Translations under genes and position numbers: made by a program
In this document: piece by piece, positions 1 through 10,685 of the stretch
Numbering within the stretch: position 1 is the first letter of the stretch
Layout: every line of letters starts with the position of its first letter
Notes under the pieces: generated by a model
Database searches by the model: none
What the model was told of the DNA's origin: nothing
The model's input: the letters and a program-made list of their open reading frames with translations, nothing else
Assembly: GCA_034440635.1 (NCBI GenBank)
Contig: JAOTON010002268.1
Span: 1,240,001-1,304,000, forward strand
Reading direction: 5' to 3'
Origin: Lepas anatifera
Taxonomy: Eukaryota > Arthropoda > Thecostraca > Lepadidae
Length of the DNA: 64,000 bases

Positions 1-333
1 CCTGGGGGGTAGGGGCGTGTTAGCCTCGGGCCCCCTTTGAGGGCGTGCCATTTTTGTTCTTTTTAATGAACGTGAAATATTTGGAAACTGAGAAATGTCT
101 TGCATGCAGATACAGATTCAGAATATACTTAAAGACAGAGGAGGGCAGGGGTAAGTCTTGGGCCGCCGCTTAGGGGGGAGGACGTAATTTTTTATTCACT
201 GAACGTAAAATATGTTAAAACTGAAAAATTTCTTAAGCGCCTTTTTCTAACCTTCTTCTTATAAAGTCTCGTATAATATAATAATAAGGTTTCTTTCAAG
301 ATTCTTATAAAGTTCCATATTTTTGGGGCCCCA

Positions 334-443
334 AGACCAACTCTTAAAGAGCTCCGAGACCAACACTTGATTACCCACAAGACCAACTCCTGGGTCCCCA
401 GACCAACTCTTAGGGCCCCCTAGACCAACATTCGGGTGGCGTT
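334..443. repeat. Minisatellite, unit about 22 bp, five copies
   Basis: AGACCAAC begins at 334, 357, 380, 400 and 422, each followed by a variable CTCTTRGG-like stretch and C-rich bases. This is a short degenerate tandem array. Just before it, 62-110 and about 190-240 are diverged copies of one another (aatgaacgtgaaatat against actgaacgtaaaatat). Confidence 0.75.
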
Positions 444-1480
444 TGGCTTCTTCCGGAACACCTATCAGACATCACAGGGCCCATCTGCGGGATCCTTTTA
501 CCTACAGTGTTTAAGCTCAGCCCAAGGAATGGGAGGGGCAGTCGCCCCTCGCCTCCCCCTCCGCTTGGATCCGCCCTTGCTGTGAGGCGAAATCTCGTAT
601 GGAGGGGTTGAATGATCATGTTGTGGGTAAGTAGCGTATCCGTTTCCAAGGGAATGGTAAGTGATTAACAACGAGCCGGGGATTAAATGGTGACCGAATC
701 GTCTCTGAGATGTCAGGAGAAGAAATTGATGTGTTTTCCTCCTGTCATTTAAAAGCTGACGGACGGTTTAAATTCTAGGAAGCAACGGTGCCATTCTGTC
801 TGGGCACATACAAGAATGCTGTGAAGCACAACGGGTCGCAAAAATCTACTGGGCGAGGCCATATCGCTCTAGCGTGGACGTAGCCCCCGCTGTGAACCGC
901 CGGGTGGGCCTGGACGCTCATACAAAGGGGTTTCCGAGTATAGCCGGCTCCTCTGTTTGCTCAGAAACGCGAGATGGGCGGAGACACGTCACCTATCGCA
1001 GACACTGATTGATAAGGGATTTACCGAACAGGACCCACAGACCAGAAGGCTCCTGCTGTCGTTTCCGGAAAAAGGCACAGTGGTAATATGACAGGACGAA
1101 TTACACTGGTCAACAGCCAAAATGGATCTGGCACGTGAACACCTGTTTCTGCCCATTTCGATACGGCTGATTTCAAATTTAGTAACCGTTTTTTGCCATC
1201 GGACCTGGTTTCTTCTCCAGAGCATACCTGTTGTATAGCCCCAACACTTTCCACACACTGTAATCAGCCTAGTCTTTTGTGGAAAAAATAAAGATCAAAG
1301 ATGTCGAGAATCCGGATTATCTGCACCCGACAATGCAGCTTATCAATATACATGTGAATTTATTGCAACGAAAGACTACCTCGCATTCAAGTGCATGAAC
1401 ATTGTACATTGAACAAAGTCTGCGCTCGGTCGCACAAGCTCGCCGTTATTGTAGACCGAGAGGTGACGTCGCAACATTAT
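444..1480. other. No feature recognised
   Basis: Only short unconvincing reading frames are seen. The GGATCCGCC near 570 resembles the end of the small hAT-like elements elsewhere in this window, but no second end was found. Confidence 0.4.
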
Positions 1481-1489
1481 GTGATGAGG

Positions 1490-1690
1490 ATCTTATGTCA
1501 GAGTCACCTCCCTTGAAGGACGAGTCTAAGTAAAAAGTCACAGGTCAAGGTCATAGCACCATTTCAAGGTCATTGACCCAGTGCCTTTGGTAGGATGATG
1601 CCGCCTAATATGACGTATATCATGCTATGACGTCATACGCTAGGTCACTAGGTCACATTGAACCCAGTCTCCCCTAGTTAGCTTTTCGCC
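1490..1690. mobile_element. Family G fragment, AGGTCA-rich
   Basis: The segment shares AGGTCAAGGTCAT, the tatcatgctatgacgtcat block and repeated AGGTCAC with the element at 58046-58951. No terminal repeats remain. AGGTCAcTAGGTCA-like direct half-sites lie near 1645. It is probably a truncated copy. Confidence 0.55.
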
Positions 1691-2603
1691 GTTTTCCGTC
1701 CAGTTTACTTTCAATCATAACATTGCACATTGGAATTTCTTATTCTTTTGTTCTAGAACACTGAGTTTGCACTAAGTATTAGCTGCTGGTGTGCATAACA
1801 AATACTTTAAGTCCGTTAGCTTTGACTCAAGCTCTTTTTCACGTTCCAGCCTTCTCTTGGCTACTTGTTTACTCTTTAACATACATTAACTTCAGATCCT
1901 TCCAAACAATACTTCTAACAATACGCCTAAATCGTAAATTTTTGCATATTCCCCGCCTTGTTCTAGCAGTGTGCATTCCTTCTCTAATTGCACACTGAAG
2001 ATCTTCCTCCTGAAGAACACTCATGTTCAGCTTTCAGATCCCAGAACCTCGTCTACCACACAAAAATATATATCAGAGTTGACTATGCTGTAGTCGTATC
2101 AATTGACGCCTTTTGAACCCTTTGAGTCTCAGATAAAGTTTTACTATCAAGAAATAATCGATTCTGGATTGTCGGGGGGTTACAACGTCACCAAGATCAT
2201 TCTACACTAACATAATTTTGACTCTACATATCTCTGAGATCGAAATCAGAGATAATATTGTGCAAAAGAAAAAAAATTGGATCATAACATAATCTAACAA
2301 GACCTCAACTTTATTCCGATACCTAATTGTATACACACGGTATACAGCTGTGGTGCGGTGAAAAAGTGCATTGCTTATCGTGGCACCACCCACTTACGAA
2401 ATAATACTGCCGCTTGTGGCCAAACTGACACACCAATTGCAACGTTAGTCAAACGTCAGACCGCCGCCCGGTGAATTGCACCCGCTCCAACCTGACCAGC
2501 GCGGCACACGTCGTCCATGGCTCACTGTAATCTGTTTTCCAGGTGTCCGTTTACTATCAAATATTTTTGGAACTCCCTTGGTACCCACCAGCTGATGGTT
2601 TCA
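1691..2603. other. No gene recognised
   Basis: AT-rich sequence without a coding signature or recognisable repeat ends. Confidence 0.4.
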
Positions 2604-2607
2604 TTAA

Positions 2608-3052
2608 AGGGAATGTGGCACCTTCATAACGTGATTTTAACTGAGATAGCCAAGTTGTAAAGCAATTCGGAAAACCCGGTACTCTATATATCATTTGTCT
2701 TGGAACTCGAAATTTCCGACAAAAAACTAAAACCTATCTGAAATGTACCCTTCATGTACCCTAAGCTTTCAGCCCACAGTTGTCAGTTGTTGGTGTGACG
2801 ACATATGCTGACGTCACGGTGAGTAGCAACCAATAGAAGCCCTTGAAGCCTTTTGAATATGGTAGTGGTTGCCAGATCATGACATCATCCACAGGTGGAT
2901 ATTTATTTTTTCCCTAGAGGCGCATTTCAAGATTAAAATATTGAGTTTCTTGTACATTTTTCAAGGAAATAATGAACGGTTCCATGATTTTCGGCTTAAG
3001 GTATCCCTAACTGCACTAAATTCCAGGATTCGACCAAGGTGTCACATTGCCT
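2608..3052 (+). mobile_element. piggyBac-like MITE, copy 1
   Basis: A 445-bp element flanked by TTAA (2604-2607, 3053-3056) with imperfect terminal inverted repeats AGGGAATGTGGCACC and GGTGTCACATTGCCT. Two more copies lie at 14048-14492 (same length and orientation) and 57349-57796 (inverted). All three have TTAA on both sides, the hallmark of piggyBac-type cut-and-paste. There is no coding capacity, so it is non-autonomous. Confidence 0.85.
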
Positions 3053-3056
3053 TTAA

Positions 3057-5175
3057 GGCTGGTGCCGTTTAGTAGAGTTTCAAACTGTTTGGTCTCTGTC
3101 ATCTCTGCAGATTCTAAATTGCTCATTAGTGAAATGGCAAGCTCCTTCGTAAATTGCGGCATCATCGGGAAATACTAGCATATCATTGGTTATCACATTT
3201 TGAAGCCACACAGGTAGGTACCTACATTAGTGCAAGTAATGGACCCCGAACAGAACACTGGGGACATCCAGCAGCAATGGTTTTCGGTTCTGGAAAGAAG
3301 TTTGGTTCGCCTATTTTTAGCTTTTTGGACACGATTGCCCAAGCATGATTTAATCCAATTTAGAATATTGTCGTATCACCAGAATAAGAAAAACACGTAT
3401 CATTCTGCAAAGCGATGCTGCATCTGCTAGTTTATAGTTAGCTAAGCATTGGTAAATACAAGAGTGGTAGGGGGGGGCTCAATCCCCCTCCAGATGTCAG
3501 GGAAGTAATCAGATAAAAACAAAACAGACAGGTCTAACATACACACACCTTCATACAGTTCTGAAAATATGACTGACGGATACGTCAGGTCAAACGTGTC
3601 CCTGCTAATCAAAGTAATCCAATAAGGTACCAATAAGGTAATCTTGTTGAGGGATCCATAAAATCATTTGACCCTACAGTCAAATTCAGCAGATCGCTTG
3701 GTACCCAAAGCAATGGACACTGTGGTAGCAAAGACCAAATAGGTGTGGACGGGGTCAAAATATACAGTTTTCTCGGGATTAGCTGTACCTTCCAAAATAT
3801 CACTACGATATGTATGACGCGAGTGTCGTTCGATAGCTTATTCATTTGCCTATTTGATTATATTAGTTAGTATTTTCCGGCTTGAAGAAAAATATATAGC
3901 TACTCATTGAAAACATGAACCAAAGTCAAAATTTTCAACCTGCCCCCACTACGAGGTAAATTCTTAGGCGAGAGTGGGGTAAGATACCCAGGGTTTAGGG
4001 AAATCCGGATTATAGAATAACCGCGGTACCAAGAGCGCTGCTTTAGATGCCAAATCGTAACATGATCATTTATCTTCCTTATAGAGTCGATGAAATTGCT
4101 GATAATTATCATATTTTCTAGCTATTATGATTTTACTAGAGGCTTGCAAAGGGGCGGCTTACCCCATCGGGTGGGTAAGACGCCCCTGGGGCTTGGTAAG
4201 ATGTCCCATTGCCCCACCCCTGGGCATTTTACCCCATTTTGGTCTATCGTTGATGAAGTACCTTATTCGTAGTTCTTAGCTTCATTGGTAATCATTTAAG
4301 TATTATTCAGAAGTCAGAATGTATTTAGAAGCGTCCAAGCACAGTGATAAAACGTGTAGGTGGTTTTTCACGTTTCCACGTCAAATGATAAAACAAAGTT
4401 ACGTAAAACTAACGATAAAAACCACGGATAAAAGCATACCATAAAAGTAATATAAAATCACACACACAAACAACGAAGTACGAAACAAAGTAGGGAAACT
4501 GGTACGAGGTTTCTGAAAACCTCCCCTACATCCCCTACCTTGCCTTTTCTGTGTTCCCCTTTGTTTCAATTCCCCATTTTAAAAGAAATATGGGCCAGAA
4601 GTTGTTAAGTACAAAAACATTCACTTCAGGCAGTAAAAATGGCTTGTGGTGACTCGAAGCTTCCTCCCACAAGCTCCCAGTCTATCATTTATGGCGCACA
4701 GCTACCTTAGCCTTGTCGTCAAGGCTCACAAGCCCAGCCTTCCCAGGCAGTGCACTCGATCCCTTTTTTGCACGAGAGAACAAAACTAACTCCGAAGATG
4801 AGATATCTGGTATCGTCATGCCCACTGTCTTTCTTCCCTTTTACAGCTTTTGCCTGCCTCGTCCACGTATTTTTAGATACATTTGCTTTCGCAACCCCTT
4901 TAACTAGTCTGTGTTCCAGCGCCTTTTTTAGATGCATGTTGTTACAAGTTCGGGTTTTGGAGTCGGGGTGTCTCTAAGGTCATCAATGGACTTGTCGCGG
5001 AGACCCTAGCCCTACCATCGGAGCGAGCAGCTCCAGTAATGAAGAGTTAATTCAAAAGTCAAAGTTAAACGTCCCACCAATCACAGGGACGGCCGCCCCA
5101 CCTCAGGTCACCCTCTCACCAGTCAGTTGCCAGCCGACCTACGTCGGGTAAACTATTGAGCATCGAAGCGTCTCA
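3057..5175. other. Intergenic, no gene; TTACCCC-rich patch
   Basis: No coding feature was recognised. Bases 3950-4240 hold repeated GGGTAAG/CTTACCCC motifs, and the same motifs come back inverted at 6340-6450. They could be the ends of one older inverted-repeat element, but precise borders and a target duplication are not visible. Confidence 0.35.
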
Positions 5176-5177
5176 GG

Positions 5178-5275
5178 AGAACCGATCCAAAGTCTGGACA
5201 TGAACTGCCACCGCACGTTTCTGAGCAGCGGGCCGGAGCCCAACGCTCTACCTACTGGGCTACCGGGATGGCAAA
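5178..5275 (-). mobile_element. Degenerate tRNA-like SINE head
   Basis: On the - strand, GGTAGCCCAGTAGGTAGAGC resembles a pol III A box in a tRNA fold, followed by GTTCATGTCC as a decayed B box. No intact tRNA cloverleaf is seen. It is most likely a tRNA-derived SINE relic. Confidence 0.4.
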
Positions 5276-5282
5276 TCTAGGA

Positions 5283-7680
5283 ACGACATAAGAGATCACG
5301 TTAGGAGCTTTGCAGGATTAACCATGTGGAATATTTCAGGTCCAACTCATTCATAGGCAAATCTAAGGTTAACAGTTCAGCCATAGCCCTTTCCGAATTG
5401 GCCAAAATTGACCGATTTTGGCCAATTTTGTTTTAAAATATGTTTTACGGTTGTATTCATTTCAATTTCATTGCTTTGCGCCTCCACCACACCAGTTTGA
5501 TCTGAACCCGCCATGAGGTCATCTCCGGTTAGGGCATCAGCCCAGGTCCGGTGAACTCCCAAATTATTGTCTCAAGGTTTTAATGATTGAACTGGGATTC
5601 GCTTTATCGAATGAAAGCACCAACCACAAAATTTTGCCGTTATCGGATTCCTAGCGTTAGTGGCCTGGGTTCAGGTGCGAGGCCTTCAATTGGAAAGGTT
5701 AGTCACAAAGCGGTAGATTGAAGTGTGCTCTTATTTAACACATACGTTCATGCACGTCGAAAGCATAGGACAGGAACGGGAGGACGGATCCCCTAACTCG
5801 CCAATCCGTGAGGACGTCTCCCGAAAAGTTTTGGGAATCGACCTAGGTTTTTATTGCCTCCCTATTACTTACCTACGTTGACCTACGTAAATTTGTTCAT
5901 GAGGTTCATAGTCATTAGCTTTTTCAGACATATGGCGTTACATTGCTCTGAGTAAAGACCCCCTTTCCACCGGGAAAGTTGCCCATTTGGCATCTCTCCC
6001 CATTCGTTGAGGGGCATCTTTCACATCAATACCCGAACTAGATAAAACCTGAAGGGAAAAAATCATACAATTAATAAACTCCAGGAAAATGCTCAGTTAA
6101 TGTGTTAAATATGCCATCATTCGTAATGGGAAGTCAAACAAAGCACGCATCCAATATTCTTCGATATATCTGCAACCTATCTGGGCAATTTTTTTCTTAG
6201 AAAAGCATCAGAACAAAGACTTACCACCCACCAGCTTCACGCTAATCACAGGAGGAACTGAATTTTTGTGCAATAAACAATCAAAGCCTCTGTTTTCGAC
6301 CAAGAACAATAACATTTACCAGTGGTGGCCCGGATTGCCAAAAGAGGGGATGGGGCGTCTTACCCGATGGGGCGTCTTACCCCAATCTCCCCTACTGATC
6401 ACATATGATGACCTACTTTCATAAAAACCAGTCTTACCCCACTTGTTGGCGTAAAACGGGCTTTTGCAGCATTCTACAACAAACGTTACTGTTCCTAGGA
6501 ATATGCACGGATCCTAGGATGTTTAAGCGCAGGGACAAATAAATGTTTACTGAAGCTTAAAATAAAATTTCATCATTGTCAAATGAAATGCGAGTGAGAC
6601 ACACAGTCTCAAACACAACTATGCCAGTCTTACCACCCTCTCCCCTACTGTCGCTGGCTTCCGGTATCAGGTGATCATGACCAGAGCCCACAGACATCTA
6701 GTGTTATGGTTCGGGAGCATTCGGCTTTAGTAAGTTCGGACGAAATGATACAAAGTTCGGTGTTGTATCAGTTTTCCCGTGTAACATATCTCCCCCTCCT
6801 TACCCACAAACGAACAGCAGCATTGTGCGACCGTCTCTCGACCATTAAGTCGAATGGTGCTGCTATCTATGCGTAGTTGGTCAAACTAAAGCTAACATCA
6901 GAGATCCGTATGACGGTCATTGCGCTCCTGTGCTCTCCACGCAATGCCCATTGCCCATCATGTCAATTCATATTTCCGAAACTCTAGTAAGAAGAGTAAT
7001 ACTTTAAACCTTAAAGTCGGCGAGGTGTGCTATGAGATACCCTCTTCAATAATGATTCTCGGGGATTATAGTTTCCTCTCAACAAACGGCAAACTTCCGG
7101 TGCTTCTACTTACGCTTGAACAAAGACAACATAATTCAGGATGGTTGTGAATGAACATGCTCGCTCCGATTTGTTAAACTTAGCTGTGGAAGGAGACATC
7201 AAGCAAGAAAATACATAAGATTCACATATATATATATATGTCGTCTTTTTTACCTTACTCCACACCATTGGACCCTTCCAGTGAGATTTTTCCTTACCCC
7301 TGGCGGTTGTACGAGTAACTGCGCTCTGGTGGACGGTCGGGTAACTAAAGCCTACTTTGGACCATTGGCTACAGCACTGATTTGTTCCGTATTTGACGGC
7401 GCACCCACTGATATTTGATGTTTATTTTGGGCGTTGGCCATTGGCGGATCCAGGAGCAGCTTTTGAAGGGGACCAAACCAAAGTTTTGACGCCTAAATTG
7501 CAAAAAAATCGTAAAACAGTATTTAAATAACGACTAAGAATTGGCCCTTTTGAGGGGGAAGGATACTATTTTAAATACTAGATACTATTTTACACTGTGG
7601 ACGGGGCCACGGCCCTAACAAACCCCCTTGGGTCCGTCAGTTCTGTGGGCGTTCCAGCTGCCAAGGTTATACGGCGCAGC
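5283..7680. other. Intergenic, no gene recognised
   Basis: Contains the GGGGCGTCTTACCCC patch at 6340-6450 and a short (TA)n at about 7226-7240. A possible small TIR relic starts with TGGCGGATCC at about 7442. Nothing looks coding. Confidence 0.35.
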
Positions 7681-7684
7681 CAGC

Positions 7685-7815
7685 CTTCAACCTGTTGGAA
7701 AGGATTTGGTGGATAAGATCACCTTATTCAGTGGCACTGCTGGGACTTGAACCCGGTACCCATGGCTCAGAAGACAGGATCACTATACACTGAACCGAGC
7801 ATCACTGTGTGGCAC
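7685..7815 (-). mobile_element. tRNA-derived SINE
   Basis: The - strand carries a good pol III B box, GGTTCAAGTCC (about 7745-7757), about 45 bases after an A-box-like TGCTCGGTTCAGTG. The spacing fits an internal tRNA-type promoter. There is no acceptor stem pairing, so a SINE is more likely than a tRNA gene. Arthropods including ticks are known to carry tRNA-derived SINEs; which family this is cannot be said. Confidence 0.6.
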
Positions 7816-8029
7816 CGATTGTTTCACTGTTCATATAAACAGAAAATGAAACGCGGGAATTCCTCCCGTCAAAATATCATCATTGGAGTGCCGAAACTTG
7901 CATCCCAGAGGAAATATGTGAGAAGTGACGCATTACCAGATACCTGTAAAAGTAGACACTTTTGTCAGTAGTTCATGAAAACCACAAAATTATTCCAGAT
8001 TGGTCAAAAGACAATTTTAAATCTTTCCC

Positions 8030-8290
8030 ATGCCCAAGCCAATACCATCACAGAGCCACATGGAAACCACGTCGCATGCCCACCAGCATACCACATAAAT
8101 GGCCCACATACAAACCACAACCGCCTATATGGATCCCACCTGGCACGCCCACCTCGATACCATTCCCCTTGTGAATATTTGGCCCACAAGAATACCAGTT
8201 CCAGATCATATGGATACCATATGAATGGCCCATCTACAACCCATGGCCCTTAAGGGCCCACCTAGCCCCTTCAATACCCATATGGTTCCC
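8030..8290. repeat. Degenerate tandem repeat rich in CCCAC/CATATGG
   Basis: Recurring GGCCCAC, ATACCA and CATATGGAT blocks every 20-40 bases point to a decayed minisatellite. The reading frames across it are low-complexity by-products. Confidence 0.5.
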
Positions 8291-8504
8291 AACACCGCTT
8301 GTTGGCAGGGTTCTGTGTTTTCATTGCCCTTGCGATGGCGCGGGAAAAACCGGCAGCACAAATCCACCTTGAAGTACTTTACCTTTGCAGCATTTTATCT
8401 TCTTTGACACAAATATCCAAATACCTATCCCGTCGTGTGCTCCTATGAGGGATTTGCTAGCCAGCTAGCGGCATTTTCATACACTTTTGAGCACGTGATT
8501 TGAC

Positions 8505-8780
8505 GTACAGTTATGTGGGTGATGTGTTTCGTGGACTTTTTGAATCGTGGGTGCTTTAAGAATTTGAATGTGGGTGTTTTAATGTGGACGTTTTAGTCGT
8601 GGGTGATTAACCCCGCTTATGGGAGCATTTGTGGGCAATTTAATCCGTGGGTATTTTAACTTGTAGGCGATTTAACCCGTGGACGATTTTGGCTTGGACG
8701 TTTAAAGGTGTGGGTTTTACCTTTACGGTATCTTGGGTCTTACGTTGTGTGGTCGAATTAATTTGTGGGCGTTTCCATAG
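8505..8780 (+). repeat. Degenerate 16-bp minisatellite TGGGTGTTTTAATCCG
   Basis: At least a dozen units fit TGGRYGNTTTAANNCG, for example at 8570-8585, 8586-8601, 8633-8650 and 8667-8682. Units differ at many positions, yet the TGGRYG core and the T-run stay in phase. This indicates an old array or some constraint on the core. Confidence 0.65.
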
Positions 8781-9555
8781 AGCTCCGTTTGGGTCGGTGG
8801 TGAGTGGACTCATTTGAAATCAAAATAGAGGCAGCACTCACGCTAAATTTTTTTAGGTGAAAGTAAATATTTATTGAGAGTTGTGAAGTTTATCCGGGGA
8901 TAGACTTGTATAAAAGTTCTCCCATCCCTTTTTGTTTCGAAAAGTAAGTTCGTGCTTATGCGCCATTTTGAGTCTAAAGTTTCAGAAGGCCAAAACGAAA
9001 GTTACAAGCATATTACTTCCATACATGTATTCATGTGCAGCACATTGCATACACAACACATTTCTCGTATTTTACAACACAATAGTGGGAGGGGGGAGAG
9101 CCGGCTCGGGGGAGGGTAATGACATTAAAAACATTGATATAAAAAACAAGGTAAGTAGAATACATTCGCAGATCAATTCACATCGTCTGTTTGCAGTTCT
9201 TCGTGCTCCATGCGCCCCGCCAGTCAGTCAACACCATATTCTGGTTTATTTATGCATCGATAGGTGGTCACTAGACATATTTAGATCTTTACATATATTT
9301 GAAACAATGATGTTCGCCATCAGAACATGGTGGAAGACAATTGCAACATGCAAGCTATCACGTGCTATTAAACATTTTTTGTTTAAATGGATCAAAGTTT
9401 CTGTATTTGGGTAACTGAAATAGTATTAAAGCCTCTTCAAATATGAAATGGTCTGATACACACTGGCTGCACTAGTTGTTCCACACCGGACGCACCAATT
9501 ATGCACCCACCAACATTCATCTGCACTGGATGTACCAGTTGCACATAGACCCACT
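8781..9555. other. No gene recognised
   Basis: A 160-codon open frame at 8932-9414 has no ATG-led, conserved-looking or compositionally coding sequence. A GGGAGGGGGGAGAGC G-run lies near 9088. Confidence 0.4.
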
Positions 9556-9921
9556 GTTGTCCGCACGGTTAATTTACAGAATAAGGTGAGCAATCACTGA
9601 CAACTAAGAAAAATTGTCTCACTCAAATGATTGCAGCACGCCCTACAAAATTTCCAACATTTTTTTCCGCCGACCTACCGTTTCCAAAATATTCGATAAT
9701 ATTGCTTCCACAATGCACACAACACTGCGGACCAAGCGCGGATAACTGCTGGAAATGCATCACAATCCTAGCACGAGCAGGAGCAGCGTGTAGTTATTCA
9801 AAAGTTGATCGATGACACTAGTTAATAAAACCTCTAGAAAACCTTCAAAATGCTCTGTCACTGTTGTACAGAAGGAACGGAACAAAACGGAATGAACAAA
9901 TAAAAAGCCAGCACATCCACT

Positions 9922-10021
9922 CAGACCTGATCTAACCTGACCTAACCTAACCTAATATAATCTAATCTAATCTAACCTAACCTAACCTAACTAAACCTTA
10001 CCTAACCTAACCTAACCTAAC
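9922..10021 (-). repeat. Interstitial TTAGG telomere-type array
   Basis: About 100 bp of CCTAA repeats on the + strand (TTAGG on the -), with scattered variants CTAAT, CTGACC and CTTAC. TTAGG is the ancestral arthropod telomere unit, so the array both suggests the phylum and marks an internal copy, since unique sequence lies on both sides. It ends roughly 60-90 bp before the proposed LSM3 leader exon. An origin from telomerase-mediated break repair or a captured telomere fragment is inference. Confidence 0.85.
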
Positions 10022-10059
10022 CTGCTTCGCTCGCATCAGAAATCACCTGATAGCATTTT

Positions 10060-10109
10060 ATTTTGCAACTATCACATCCATCCGCCATTGTACAAACTGA
10101 CGAGTGTCG
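10060..10109 (+). other. Probable LSM3 5' untranslated exon and start region
   Basis: A strong donor (tcg|gtgagt, GT at 10110-10111) follows a stretch with CCGCCATTGT at 10082-10091, which resembles a YY1-type CCGCCAT element often found at starts of housekeeping genes. About 540 bp downstream, a pyrimidine tract ending cactttacag (to 10650) is a good acceptor in front of the exon with the LSM3 ATG. This suggests a non-coding first exon. The 5' limit is a guess and no TATA box is evident. Confidence 0.45.
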
Positions 10110-10650
10110 GTGAGTTACATAGTTTTTTATTTTGGAGTGTTTTATTCCTCTTATTCTGGCATGGTATCTGGCATCTTTAATAAACAGTAGCGTTGCTGTG
10201 CTGTGAGGTGTTGGTCGTGTGCGACATTTCTGTGGTAGTGTCGTGGTAATATAGAAGGGAAATTTGATGGGAGAAAATTATTTGCGGAAGGAATTGTTGC
10301 TAAATTCGTTTTCAGCATATATGATTGTGTCCTAAAATGGCCATTAGAATGTGGTACGCAATTGCTCACCTTATTCTGTAATTAAACCATCCGCACAGAC
10401 AACATTTCGTTGAAAGGCCATAATTTGTAGACTGGTGCAAGGCAGTGCAATGACTTATGAATTTCCCAGTCTAAAGTTGGACTTCTTTCTTCATGTTTTG
10501 TATTGTTTTTTATTTCATTTGTGACCACTTAGTAACCATGTGCATTGAACTGGATTTCCTGTTTTTGATCATATTCTCTTAAGTGTGTGATCCTCACTAC
10601 CTGCAAATAACCTTGCAGTAAATGATCTGATATATTGTTTCACTTTACAG

Positions 10651-10685
10651 AGAGGTAGACTTCTATAATGGCTGATGAAGAACAG
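10651..10685 (+). CDS. LSM3: LSM3 exon with start codon (residues 1-6)
   Basis: The acceptor ttgtttcactttacag ends at 10650. The ATG is at 10668, giving MADEEQ, and the donor gtaagc begins at 10686. Bases 10651-10667 would be 5' UTR. The MAD start and the acidic/Gln opening match LSM3 of other animals. The downstream intron runs to 24967. Confidence 0.88.

Larger units (their letters stand above)
9556..10402. repeat. Inverted repeat arms flanking the LSM3 promoter
   Basis: Bases 9556-9594 (ending cagaataaggtgagcaat) recur inverted at 10361-10402 (attgctcaccttattctg) with a few changes. The arms enclose about 770 bp with the telomere-like array and the proposed leader exon. No target duplication was recognised, so this may be a TIR element or a chance relic. 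Confidence 0.55.

Noticed and set aside
334..443. CRISPR-like array
   Set aside because: The AGACCAAC repeats are short and degenerate with no unique spacers of constant length, and the genome is eukaryotic.
3950..6450. A 2.5-kb TIR transposon with TTACCCC ends
   Set aside because: The inverted motifs are simple and repeated, and neither exact borders nor a target duplication could be placed.
7685..7815. Functional tRNA gene
   Set aside because: A good B box is present but the acceptor and anticodon stems do not pair; a tRNA-derived SINE explains it better.
8932..9414. 160-codon open frame upstream of LSM3
   Set aside because: It lacks an ATG-led conserved protein, known motifs or coding-like composition; it is probably a chance open stretch.
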